Shown here one piece after another: positions 35,800-46,925 of a stretch of 64,000 nucleotides of DNA. The position numbers and the translations under genes are program-made. The notes under the pieces were generated by a model. The model worked only from the letters and a program-made list of their open reading frames with translations, ran no database searches and was not told the origin of the DNA. The stretch spans positions 85,804,295 to 85,868,294 of the forward strand of contig CM028378.1 in assembly GCA_013146195.2 (NCBI GenBank), written 5' to 3'. Position 1 is the first letter of the stretch; each line of letters begins with the position of its first letter. The DNA comes from Codonopsis lanceolata. Taxonomy: Eukaryota > Streptophyta > Magnoliopsida > Asterales > Campanulaceae.

Positions 35800-38700
35800 T
35801 ACACTATGTGAGTACAGATCAAATTGAGTCTAAAACAAGTCTTTCCGCCCTGATGCACACTGGTCGTGAAACGAATCCCAATATATAGACACCGGTGGTA
35901 ATGGGTAACCCTCACGCAATAAAACCGGAAAATAAGCTATACATATCAACAAATTATATAATATAATTGTAACAACACTTACGTAACTTGGGTTGTGTGT
36001 ACCTCGATAAAATGGTCTTCATTTATTAATCCGATACAAATAAATTTAAGGGAAGTCTTAGCCGCAGTCCTCAACGGGAGATAAGTTACGGACATTCATG
36101 TATCGAGACGTACCAGAGCTATGTTATACGTTGATGCAACCAAGTGACCCATTTCCGGCAAATAAAACCAATGTTTTCGCAGTGCATTGTCCTTGTAGTA
36201 ATCCAGCGTTTGCAAGACCTTATCAACATGATCACTTGCCAAGAAAACACGTTTGTATAACTCTAAGTTAGCTGTCAATTCATGATGGAGGTCTCGTCGA
36301 ACTGCAGTCCATCCATCTTGAGTTAACCCAAGTGCGGCGGCAACCGCTCGATATCCGCAATGTCCATCTGCTTTAACATCCTTTGTCTCCGCAATAAAAT
36401 TGGCAAACTATGATGGGAGTAGGTCAACGAAACGAATCGCAGAGTTGAGTTTCAATCGTTGTCGCGTAACCTATTGAACGAAGACGAATTAAACATGAAT
36501 TTAGCATATTTTTTTGTAATTGTAAAGATCTAGTAAACAACAAAAACACATTAATTAAAATTACCAGTATCTTTCTCCTAGTAATCGATGGGCCAACCTC
36601 GTACGTCACTTGTTCTCGTGGCGAGTAACTGTCTTCCATCGACTTGATATACTCAAACCTACTTGGATCACGTTTTGTTGATTTGTCAATTTTAGCCTTT
36701 TTTTTCTGAGGCCGACCACGAATAACTTCCAAAACATGAGGCTCAATCAGTAATGTAATTGATGGCTTCACAAACTCTCTTGCTCTCTTCAACAGTGTCA
36801 ACCTATCTGAGTCGGTTGAGGCATTGTTGTATATAGAATGAATTTCTTTAATTGTGTTTTTCCATGCACAATCCATTTCACCCCGAATTCCATCACCTTC
36901 GCCCTTAACCGGTAACATATCCAAATTTCTCCAAAAACTATCAACTTGGTTAAGGGGAATTGGCCTACCCAATTTCACAAGCTCAACGATTTCATGCGCA
37001 GGCAAACCACACATCTTTCTCGGTACACAACCACACAACAAAGAATCCACAACAGTATCTTTGCAAACCACATATTCTACTTCATAAATTTTATTCAACG
37101 CTTGTATGGATACCATGCCTCGCAGATCCATGTATATAGATGATTTGAATTTGTGCATGACTACGTTTTTGCTCTTCTCAAATGAGTGTTTGATTGCGAT
37201 GTGAGAAGTCTCAATAAGAGTGTGAATTTGTCGCCAACAAGTCTCAAAATTACCTTGGCTCGATCCAAGTTACATTTTCAATGACGCATGTTGACTCTCC
37301 GCCCTGAAAGTACAAACAATATTCAGTAATTTGAAGTACGTATGTAACAAATAAACGAAAACAATTAATACATGCTTGTAGAGGTATTGTCATAATGCAT
37401 GACAGTATTTGTCCAACATGACACAAATCTTTCTTTGTAGGGCTCAATCCATTGATACATCACATAGTTGATGACACTTGGATAATCTTTGAACTTCGAG
37501 GCTGCAGTCTTCCCAAATAGTCATTATATTGCGACTCAGTATCAGACTTTACCAACAAATTCCAAAACATATTAAACGAATCCCACTTTTCTTTCGTCGT
37601 TAAGATTTTCCTACAATTTGCCAAAACATTCTTATTGATGTGCCATAGACAAAGGAAATGTCTCGATGCAGGAAACGTTATCTCAATTCCATTCATTAAA
37701 GTTATTTCTCTATCACTAACGATCACATTAGGCATGCTCCATTGGTCCATCAATGATTTCATGCATGAGCACGCCCACTTATAGCTGTCTGCTTTCTCAT
37801 TCTCTAAATAAGCAGTCGCAATTAAAAAAGTTATATTTGTAGACGTCACACCAACAATATCCAACAAAGGTAACTTGTACCTATTTGTCTTGTATGTGCA
37901 ATCCATTAATACAAATTTCGGAAAGGCACACAATAAATCAACACTTCCTGGGTGAGAGAAGAACAGATCCTTCACAGTGTTCGTCTTCTCGCGCCGCCGA
38001 TGATGATGGACATATCCATGCTTCTCTAACATAAACATAAGCTGCTGCATTAGTGATCGACCTTCACGCTCGATAACTCTATTCTTCAAACGTGCATTGT
38101 AAACTGTCCTTATTGTAGATCTATTTTCTTGAAATTTTTCTTTCGAACGCGGCAAAATGTCCTTTGGTCTACTATTGGCGTGTGTCATATCAACCACATA
38201 TTCCTCCTCAACTTTTGATAATCGACCGACATATGAATGGCCTTCTTTGTATGCTCCAAGTTCATGATTGTGGACACCGCACTTCACAACCAATGACCAT
38301 TCTCCAACTGACACTTCTCTCTCCTCAAACTAAATGGACAACCAAGCTTCTTAGATCTGGTTTCTTTCCGATCTTTCTTTCCACTTTGATTTTCATCATT
38401 TGCTTGTCATTTCTTGCTTTCACTGTAATGACCAACACGTTCACAAGTCATTAATGCCCGGGGCTTTTTCTTACCCGCACCACTGTCCGACCTCCTAACT
38501 ATTATTACCATTTTGTGCTCATTCCCCCTAGCACGTACCAAATCAATCAACATTTGGTGAGATGAAAAGAGTTCATGCGTCATGAATACATCGGTGTAAT
38601 CTGCCACAATATCTTGAATAGGAACTATCGCATTATTTTCAACTTCAACAATATCATTATTAGCAGGACCATCAACACTAGGATTTGTTGACAACGTGTT

Positions 38701-39229
38701 TGAATCCTGTCATCAAATACAATAACCCATCAAAAACACAGTTTTTTTAAACTGTTCGGTTAGAGGTGGTGGAACATTTACAAAATGTTCGACAGGTGTA
38801 GGTTGAACAATTTCAAAATGTTCGACTGGAGACTTCCGAACAGTGTGGAACTAGAAGAACATTTCAAAAATATTCGGTTACTTAATTCCGAACAATTCAA
38901 AAATGTTCGGTTGGAATAAGGCGAACATTTCCAAAAAGTTCGGTTACGGACATCCGAATAGTTTGGAACTAGAAGAACATTTCAAAAATGTTCGGTGACC
39001 TCCAACCGAACATTTCAAAATTGTTCGGTTGCCACCTGCCGAACAGTTCAAAAATGTTCGGTTGGTTGAAGCCGAACATTTTAAAAACGTTCTGAGCTAC
39101 AGTACCAAACCGTTTACGACGAAGACCCATTTTTTAAGAAGAAAAAAAAAGATTTTTTTATACAAATTTAAGCAAAACAACGTTTTAAATACTTACCACA
39201 AAAGCCATAATGGCTTGTTTTTCATCCAT
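35800..39229 (-). pseudogene. MULE transposase with SWIM and C-terminal OTU domain, broken
   Basis: Cuts and joins the MULE ends. Exons: 39229-39197 (11 codons), 38706-37372, 37303-36565, 36470 to about 35990, plus a short last exon to about 35800. N terminus: GCM/WRKY-like zinc-binding end KCGVHNHELGAYKEGHSY. The MULE DDE core has VLMDCTYKTNRYKLPLL (D near 37903), VIVSDREITLMNGI (D near 37714), CLWHINKNVLANC and AESQHASLK (E, across intron 2). A SWIM-like CGC...CGLPAH lies near 37035-36990. An OTU-like domain follows: DVKADGHCGYRAVAAALGL (Cys near 36357) and NEDHFIEVH (His). Lesions: TGA 38409-38407, frameshifts near 38314 and 37495, TAA 37272-37270, TAG 36410-36408 and TGA 36098-36096. A DDE-SWIM-OTU order is known from plant MULE proteins. 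Confidence 0.9.
38750..39100. repeat. Right palindrome array (CCGAAC/GTTCGG), in transposase intron 1
   Basis: The same motif type as the left array: repeated pairs like CCGAACATTTCAAAATTGTT and GAACATTTCAAAAATGTTCG in alternating orientation. It lies wholly between transposase exon 1 (39229-39197) and exon 2 (from 38706). The two arrays are about 400-900 bases inside their respective TIRs. Confidence 0.85.
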
Positions 39230-39625
39230 GCTTTATATCTTCACACCCAATGTTGAAGCCCTAGTTTTTTTTTTTTTTTGGAAATTAAAGGTTTTTGGAA
39301 GGTGATTTCTTCACAACAAAAGAAAAGGTAGATGAAGGAGAACAAAATATTGTGTTAGTAAAGATGTTTAGTTGATGAAGAAAAAGGGTTTGAAGAAGAA
39401 TACATTTAGAAGACTTAAGGATTGGTGGAGAAAAAGATGAAAAATGAGAATGAACGGGATGAAGAAAATGAAGTTAGGAAGAAGGTGTATATTTGTTTTG
39501 GGGTGGGGGTTTACTTAGAAGTTGTTTGTTTTAGAAAAATAGGATGGGGGTATACTTATAAGGTTAAAGGGTATAATTGTCTTTGGACTTGAGGGTATTT
39601 TTGTCATAAAGAAAAAAATTGGAAT

Positions 39626-39668
39626 GGGGGTCAACTTGGAGGAATTAGGGGTCGGATTAGCGCAATCC
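39626..39668. repeat. Right TIR of the MULE
   Basis: Reversed, it starts GGATTGCGCTAATCCGACCC. Further in, both sides also share a TTATAAGTRTACCCCCA-type block, displaced on this side by about 70 bases. Confidence 0.93.
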
Positions 39669-40267
39669 TATAACTTATAACTGAGGGATTCATTTGTAAC
39701 TTACATACTTACGAATCAATTTGGACCGTCAGTTGTATTTAGCACAATTCGATCAGAGTCACCAGTTAGACTATGAGCTCTTTTATAATATAGATTGTAG
39801 CAATAGTTATAAAATTAGCCCTATCAAGTATGGTTTGACCCGTAAAATTTTCTTTTTTTAGTATGACACACAATTGATAAGGACTTGTCAAAATACTTAT
39901 TTAAAAAAATGGGTAAATAGTATCATTGGTCTCTCAACTATAGGTCGGTCACAGTAATAGTCACTTAACAAATTTTTTGTCAAATTTGAGTTCTACGAGT
40001 ATTATATTTTCACAACTACGGTCCTTTAGATGGATGTCGTTAAAAAAATTACTGTTAAGTTGTCATGTGCGCTTTAAGTAAGTGCTAAAATGAAAATTTT
40101 ACAAACTTAACTTATATCTAAATTTACAAACGAATCCCTAAATTTTAAAAAATGGCCATAAGGCCTTCTTACCCAATACTGCCCAAAAATGTTTTCGGTG
40201 GCATGAAAGATCATCGAGGCAATCAAGTTCTTGTATTTTTGGTGACCAAACAGAATATTTAGGCCTC

Positions 40268-40304
40268 ATCTCTCTCTCTCTCTCTCTTTCTTTCTCTCTC
40301 TCTC
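40268..40304. repeat. (CT)n microsatellite
   Basis: A CT-rich run interrupted by CTTTCTTT, inside the Pack-MULE at the end of the captured fragment. Confidence 0.9.
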
Positions 40305-40790
40305 AAAATCTTCATCCCCACATATGCATTCATAGTCACAACCACATAACCAACAACAACAGTAAGAACTCGATCTGCAAACCATTCATCGAACGTGAAA
40401 TCATTCATGGAACGGCTGCTTGGCAATCTCCCAATTTGCTGCAAACCAATCACGCACCTCTGTGAATCCCTTGGGTTGCTAAAGTAGTTGAAATGCTCAC
40501 TAGGGTTAGCCCTCACGTCTTTCAATGCCAATCTCAGTGACACACTGAGAGTGGCCCAATCACTATAGACATGAGGGTTGTCATAATCAGATTTAAGGGA
40601 GCAGAGGAAGTACGGATGAAAACAGGGTGCGCAGTTGAAGGGAATAAAATTACTTTAGTCATGGCGTCGTTATACATACCCGACTCAGTAATGCACACAA
40701 TCTGAATGAGAGAAAGCTCCATCGACATTGGTGGCACAATCAAGATTACGTTTCTAGGGTTGTCGTAAATCGACTTGTTACGGCGTTAAA
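40270..40790 (-). pseudogene. Captured HOTHEAD-type GMC oxidoreductase fragment
   Basis: GMC-family flavoproteins related to HOTHEAD and mandelonitrile lyase oxidise alcohols. Minus-strand pieces in family order: YDNPRNVILIVPPMSMELSL, IQIVCITESG, then in a second frame DVRANPSEHFNYFSNPRDSQ, RCVIGLQQIGRLPSSRSM and NDFTFDEW. In the family these correspond to the SDNPMN... and SLIQVVGIT segments and the C-terminal FNYF..P.DLQRCV segment. The FAD-binding N terminus is missing, frames change and a CT microsatellite follows. The next segment (40990-40778) encodes a peptide I do not recognise and may come from another gene. Confidence 0.72.
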
Positions 40791-41796
40791 ATCGACCTCT
40801 CGACTTCAAACATTGTTTTGTTTAGATGCGTAAGAGAAATCTTAGCAATGACCGAGGAGTAGTCTGAAGGTAATCTCATTTCCAAAACTGAGAGATTTCT
40901 TTCCCAATTAGTCCTCAAATGCCTAAAGGATTCCATCAAAATGTTGAAGTCATGCGAGCAATTGATTATGTTGGATGAATCTCTTGGCATTGCTTAGAGG
41001 TGCATTGACTCGGTTGCAACTAGGGCTTCTAGTGTGGATCCGGCTTTATTAGGGTTTGAAGGAGACCGTGGCCAAAATCTGGTGGTTTCCCAAAAATTTG
41101 GGGGCCATTTTTTAAACTTTAGGGATTCGTTTGTAAATTTGGATATAAGTTAAATTTTAAAAAAGTCATTTTAGCCCTTACTTGAAGCACATGCGGGCAC
41201 GTTACAACTTAACGATAATTTTTTAACGAAATCTATCAAAAGGACCGTAGTTGTGAAAATTTAATACTCGTAGGACCCAAATTTGACAAAAAAAAATTGT
41301 TAAGGGACTATTACTGTGACCAGTCTATAGTCGAGGGACCAATGCTGCAATTTACCCTTTTTTGGTAGACACAAGGGGGGTGTTTGGGGGGCATTATTTG
41401 CGCACCCATTCTCCAAATACACCATTCACTCTCTAAACTTTCTATTTCATAATTTCCATACATCCCTTTTGATCACTTGTCTGACCTGTTCCCAATGACA
41501 CGCTCCTCCCCATGGTTTTGTCAAGAGGGTTTGCCTCTCCCGTCCTAAACAAATTTACTTCATCCATCGGTTCATGCTCACCCCTTTCCTCCTTCCTTCT
41601 CCCCTTTTCAAGACCATTTCACCCTCTTGCGCCTCCTCCACCTCGTTCACCCTTGATCGCTGGTATTTTCTTTATTCCTTCAGGCTTTTTCTTTCTTTCC
41701 CTTCTTCCCCCTTACCATCACTTCCTCCCTTTTTTCCTCGATTTTCTTCCCAATCTTCCTCCCCTCCCTTCACCAAAAAGTCCATTAATAAATCAC

Positions 41797-41840
41797 ACTC
41801 AAGTGTTGTTCGGTCGACCATGGTCGAACAACACTTGAGT
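41797..41840. repeat. 44-base palindrome
   Basis: Arms ACTCAAGTGTTGTTC and GAACAACACTTGAGT are exact inverses around GGTCGACCATGGTC. To its left is about 280 bases of pyrimidine-rich strand (41500-41790); to its right is about 100 bases of purine-rich strand (41845-41945). Confidence 0.9.
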
Positions 41841-42210
41841 TGAATCGGAAAAAAATAGAAGAATAAGGGAAAGAAAAAAAATAGATGAAGAAGGGAGGGA
41901 GATGGGTCATGTGAGGGAGGAAGAATGAAAGAAAAAATAAAGGATGCTTAATAAAGTACGCACAAAATGCTCAATACAGCATGCAGAATTTTATTTTTCC
42001 AATTTCGTACTTAGCTCATTTAACATTTATAGACTTTTTCATTTAAAAAATGAAAAACCAATTTTGCAATTTTTTCCATGAAGGTATGTTTTCTACTTTC
42101 ATTCTTTGTAATTTTAAACTTTTCTTTGTTGATTTGAAGATCTGGAAAAAAAATTGGAAATTTGTTTTAAAGATCAACTTGATTTTGAGGGAGATCCAGA
42201 TATGCACACA

Positions 42211-42600
42211 CAAAAAAAGAGTTGCATTTGGGGGTGGGGCGGCTGCATGGGATGCTTCGTTGAAGGAGTGGTCGGCTTCCTCGGTCAAATTGGGTTAATA
42301 AGCAACTGACGTGGCTGGTTATGGTTGGGGTTCATAGGCTTGAAAGTGATGGGGTATGTTCCGTTTTGTAAACAAAATAGGGGTTGTTGGGATTTGCATT
42401 GCAGGTAATTATTCAAATCCCAATAGCCCCCTATTTTGTTTTAAAAACACAACATACCCCCCTCACTTTCAAGCCTATGAATCCCAACCTTGGCCGGTCA
42501 TGGGTATTACTCCAAATTAGTTGGCCCAGGAAGTCGACCACTCCTCCAACAAAGCTTCCAATGCAGTTGGCCGACCCTTAAATGCAACTCTCTTCTTTTT
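42211..42600. repeat. Inverted repeat, ~187-base arms with a 17-base loop
   Basis: Left arm 42211-42396 and right arm 42414-42600 pair along their length: GAGTTGCATTT, GGAGTGGTCG, TCATAGGCTTGAAAGTGA, AAACAAAATAGGGG and GGGATTTG all have their reverse complement at the mirrored place. The loop is CATTGCAGGTAATTATT. A transcript would fold into one long hairpin. Mismatches are scattered, so the duplication is not recent. Confidence 0.88.
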
Positions 42601-43744
42601 TCTTTTTTTTTGAATAAATTCGAGTTGGTCCCTTTTTCAACATTTTCAGCCACTAGACCCGCTACTGTACCTTGTATTTTTTTTTAACCCATCAAACGGC
42701 ACTTTTGAAGCGAAAATACTACAATGCCTTTAAAGCAAGTGCATTGTGAACCCAAATGTATGCCTCGTGATGTAACTTTAACTTTTTACCGCTTTCTCTT
42801 CTCATCTCGTTGTAGCCATTGTTCCGGTGGGATCTTATCAAAGAGGGAACACAATTGAAGACGCTCAACTCTTTATTTAGAAATGACCATTTTTGTTTTA
42901 TGCTTACAACAACTTATTGATATACGGGCTAATATAACTAGAACAAATCATAACCCGTGAACCATGGGGGAAGATTTCAAATATCAATATGCAAACACAT
43001 GGTTCCAACAGATACACAAGCTCATTCATTATCTTTATATGGTAAGTGATCATAATTTTTTTAATGTTATTTCTAAGTATTTCTTTTTAGGTCTTTGGTT
43101 CAATTCATTTGTGGAATGAAAAGAAAGATTCACTAGAGAAATTTTAAGAAGAAGTTTCATGCATCGCAATTCAAAAAGCATGCATTGCAATGTAAACATA
43201 AATCAAAATCATGCATTACGATAGAAACAAAATTCAAAATCATGCATTGCAATGCATCAGTGTGTACTTCGGGAGGCATCAATGTGTGTATCGGGATGCA
43301 TCGACTTTGATTTTTCTCCCACTCTATTTATTTACATTTATCTCTCAAGTTAGTCAATTTTGACTGCCGACAATTGATCACCCCCGTATATCCACAAAAA
43401 TCAACTTTCTTCACTACAAACTATTCGAATGGAAACAGAGATTCACCGAGCTATTCGAATGGAAACAGAGGTTTACTGGATAAATTTTGTGAAGAAAGGA
43501 AGATTCACCAGAGAACTTTTAAGAATAAGTTATCGGGAAGACTCACCTGAGAAATTTTAGTGAGAAAAGAAAATTCACCGAAGAAATTTTAGGAATAAGA
43601 TACCATATATGTTATTGCGGGACATTTAAGGAACAATATTATCAAAGTGTCCTTCGCTCATTATAAAAATTGAAGCGTGTACTGAAGCGGTTAAAAACTT
43701 TTTTTCATAAAGATGATAACAATGATTCACCACTTACCTCCATA

Positions 43745-43812
43745 GTGACTTGAACCCACAACTTATTTGGTGTTGGTGAAGCGTCTTACCACTAAGTTAC
43801 TCTTCATTGTCA
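43745..43812 (-). repeat. tRNA-like SINE head
   Basis: On the minus strand TAACTTAGTGGTAAGACG resembles a pol III A box and GTGGGTTCAAGTC a B box, about 40 bases apart. An anticodon stem like that of a functional tRNA cannot be drawn, so I call it SINE-derived. Its 3' end is not defined. Confidence 0.55.
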
Positions 43813-44185
43813 GTGGTAAAAAAACTTGAGAAAGTGGACCGGCCAAAAATTTCCCTTTTTTTGTGTTTATATCTCCCACAAAATCAAGTTGATCTTTAAA
43901 ACAATCTTACAAAAAAAAAACTTTTTTGTTTTCTAGATCTTCAACTTGCAATTCAAAAATATTTTTTTAAATACTAAAAAGCTTCAAAATTACAAAGAAA
44001 ACTTGAAAATTACAAAGAACGGAGTAGAAATGTACCAATTTTGCCAAATTTTAAATGCAAAAGTCTATAAATGTTAAATAAGTCAAGGGCAAAATTGGAA
44101 AAAATATGTGTGTTGTACTAAGCACCCCTTAAAAAAAGGAGGAAGGGACATAGTGTAGAGGATGAGGGGTGCAAATAGTGCCCCC

Positions 44186-45515
44186 TTAAAATACAAGAGT
44201 TCACATGCAACATCACTGTCAATCTCTTCCAAAATGTTCACTTGTCATTTACTCTAAAATCTCCCTCGCCTTCTCTGGTGAATCTCATATTCTCAATTGA
44301 TTCCTTCTCCATTACTCGTCGAAACTCTCAAATCTCCCTCGTTTTCTCTGGTGTTTATCTCATGTAAGCTTACTCTATTTTTGTTTATAGATACCTAGTC
44401 TCTTTCATTCCCTCAATGCCTCGATCTAAGTTTTCTCTCAAGGAGTCGTTTAAACGACCCAATGGCTGGTGGCAGTTCAAACGACCACGTGGTTGTTTAA
44501 ATTGAATCATTTAAATGACTTTTGTGAGATGTTCAAGTGAAAGAAATGGCATTATGGATATTTTAAATAAAATGAGACCACCAAATATCACTTGAAATAA
44601 GTAATTAATGTTATTGAATATTGATGAACACAGCCCATTTGACAAGGCTATTGGTGAACATACCCCTTTGTGATTCCAGTCTTAATCAATTTATCAATTA
44701 AGAAGTGCCCTAACTAAATTGATTCAAATTGTCCATTTTTTTTATATAAAAACGAAATTAAAGTTATTTTTTATCATTTGACATCCTAAGAAAACCCATA
44801 TTATCTAATGTTATAAGGGTAAATTACTAATAACCCCCCTCAACTATACGTCAAGTTCAATTACCCCCTTTGTTATAGGTCGGGTTGAATTGCCCCCATT
44901 CAACTATCAATTAAAGCAATATGTCCTCTCAAGTAGAATATTTTCTTTGATCGCCCTCTGTTTAGGCAATGTCCTAGTCATCTTTGTTCTTTGGAACTGT
45001 GGTCACACCATTTTACCACTATATTGAGGTTCAGATACGTGTTTTACCATTTTATTTTTTTTCTTTCTATTCTTTCAGTGTACCAACATTTTTCTTTCTA
45101 TTTTAGCCCAAAGTACTTCTTCCATTATGTATAGAATGATGACAAAACTTTCTTAAATTACCATCTGCATCATCGAGCATACCCACCAACAACCACTAGC
45201 TCACCAACCCGAAAGTCCAAATACACAAATTAGTTACATAGTTACAAAAATCATTTCATCATTCTAACTCTAAAACACATAGCATTTTTTTCACTATAAT
45301 TTTTCCAATAATCTAGGAAACATTTTTATTTTTTAATAACTGTAGTCATTGATATGAGAATATTTTCCAACTGTTGAACTGCACATAACATGTGAAAATT
45401 TTAAATATTAAGGGAGAGGTAGTTGGGGATGAAGGTAGTTGGGGATGATGGTAGTGAAGACAAGGGTGGGTTGAAGTGGGAGGTAATGAAGAAGGAGAAT
45501 GTGAGAGATCACAAA
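44186..45515. other. Intergenic DNA with one TIR-like end
   Basis: No gene. At 44817 a GGGTAAATTACTAATAACCC sequence with following CCCCTCAACTAT resembles the ends of MULE-type elements such as 39911 (GGGTAAAT, CTCAACTATAG). A partner end is not seen before the copia LTR at 45516, so it is a fragment at most. Confidence 0.45.
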
Positions 45516-46138
45516 CGTTGTAAATTTTTTAATAAATCCGACAATAATTAAACCAGATTTTAACTAACACAAAATCGAGAAGAGTTCGAAAACTAACTTA
45601 ACATAATTAAAAGAAACTTCCTGAGGTGTGCAAGAGCACAGTCCTTAAGGATTTTATTTCTAAGAAAGAGTTTATTTTTGTGTTAAATGAAGAGAATGAG
45701 ACCTCTATTTATATTAGTTGAACAACTAATCTTAGCTAGAATAAATGAGTCTCATTTGACTTTCAAATCACAAAATAATATGGGATAGAATACTATTAAT
45801 TCAAATAATTAAACAGATTTAATCTCTCCAAATGAGGAGATACCGATTGCATTAGTTACTTTCAAAATAAGGCAAACTTAGTCTTTTCTTATCAAGGGAG
45901 ACCAAGTCTTCCAAGTTTCATGCAAAGCCCATGTGGGATAAAGGTTGAACTATTTCAAAAACAAAGGGAAAAGCCAAACAGCTTTTATAGAAAGACTAAG
46001 TCCATAACCAACTACTTCCTCACAACGTGGGATTAGTTTACACACAAATATGAAGACTAAGTCTTCTCTCTTTTCTCTTCCAATTTGAATTAGAAAACCT
46101 TAGTCTTTAGAAACATATAAAACCATTTTTATCCAACA
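45516..46138 (-). repeat. copia 3' LTR
   Basis: Minus strand starts TGTTGGATAAAAATGG and ends ATTTACAACG (expected CA, final base changed). It pairs with 61840-62566. Compared with that copy it lacks a block of about 150 bases (61975-62130 region) and has some 20 extra bases around 45708-45730. Confidence 0.9.
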
Positions 46139-46925
46139 ATCCCTCACATGTTTCAAAAGAATTAAAATAATAATTAAAAAAAAACAATTTAAGTTGGGAT
46201 ACTAAATAAGTATTAGATGCATCGAATCTGGTGTCTTTTAGACTATGAACCATACCTAGAAAGATAAATTTTAACATACAAAGTTTTGGTAAGGTGTATA
46301 ACTTCTATAAACCAAGAACTTTTATTGTAAATTAAATTTTTACCATTCTCATTACACTTTCTCAATATATTGCCATTCAAAGCGGTTTTGCGCAAATAGG
46401 TCATGCGCGTGCCTGGTTATTCATGAGTGCTCTAGAGACATGCCACAATCTCATAGGAGCGGCCCCACTCCACACACATATAGGCAAATTTCATCAAATA
46501 TATTTTGCAATTAAATATATCACCCTTTAGGGATATGAAATTCATTAGAAGCTTAAAGCTCATCCTCCCATAATTGCATTCTAGCACTTCTCACACCATA
46601 TGAAGGGATTATAACAAATTGTGATAGCATGATTAACAAGTGACTTGTTATTACCCTTATGAACCTCATTCATGGATCTCCAATCACAAAGGTTGGGTTT
46701 CTGTCACTGTCAATCTCTCAAATCGACTTAAGTTTCATTCCCTTCGATGTTTCATTAATTAATTTTCTCCCCATAGGTTTAGTCAGAGGATTGGCCAAAT
46801 TCACTTCTGACTTCATATAATCAATGGATATAACTCCATCTTTCAACAGTTGTTTAATCACATCGTGTCTCAGACAAATATGCATGTTCTAACCATTAAA
46901 GGTTTTATTCTTTGCAATTGCAATC

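Larger units (their letters stand above)
32671..39668. mobile_element. Two-gene Mutator-like element (MULE), 6,998 bases
   Basis: Perfect 9-base target duplication TATAACTTA (32662-32670 and 39669-39677), the size made by Mutator transposases. TIRs of 43 bases (32671-32713 and 39626-39668) share GCGCTA and then TTCCTCCAAGTTGACCCCC. Inside, a plus-strand plant mobile domain gene (33012-35638) converges on a minus-strand transposase gene with a C-terminal OTU domain (35800-39229). Palindrome arrays sit near both ends. Autonomous MULEs need only the transposase, so the PMD gene is cargo or accessory. Both genes are disabled, so this copy cannot now move itself. Confidence 0.95.
39911..41357. mobile_element. 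Probable Pack-MULE with ~250-base TIRs
   Basis: Left arm 39911-40158 and right arm 41102-41357 are inverted copies. The outer ends are GGGTAAATAGTATCATTGGT and, reversed, GGGTAAATTGCAGCATTGGT; the inner ends are at AAAAAATGGCC. Long TIRs and captured gene sequence in between are the marks of Pack-MULEs. A 9-base target duplication is not evident, since the A/T runs at both ends blur it. The interior (40159-41101) has similarity to a host oxidoreductase and no transposase. Confidence 0.8.
41385..44185. mobile_element. 2.8-kb element with long, interrupted inverted ends
   Basis: The outer ends GGGGGGCATTATTTGCGCAC and, reversed, GGGGGCACTATTTGCACCCC are inverted. Matching inverted blocks continue inward: 41940-42195 pairs with about 43860-44110 (for example TCTATAAATGTTAAAT, GATCAACTTGATTTTG). 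The left arm has an extra block of about 480 bases (41460-41940) centred on a palindrome. The core holds a 400-base fold-back (42211-42600), ATGCATTGCAATG-type repeats (43155-43260), AAGATTCACCRGAGAAATTTT-type repeats (43130-43590) and a SINE head. No transposase is seen. MULE-like or fold-back class is likely; boundaries are moderately sure. Confidence 0.6.

Noticed and set aside
42050..42298. Coding gene in the fold-back region
   Set aside because: Both strands give similar short frames because the DNA is an inverted repeat; no domain is seen.
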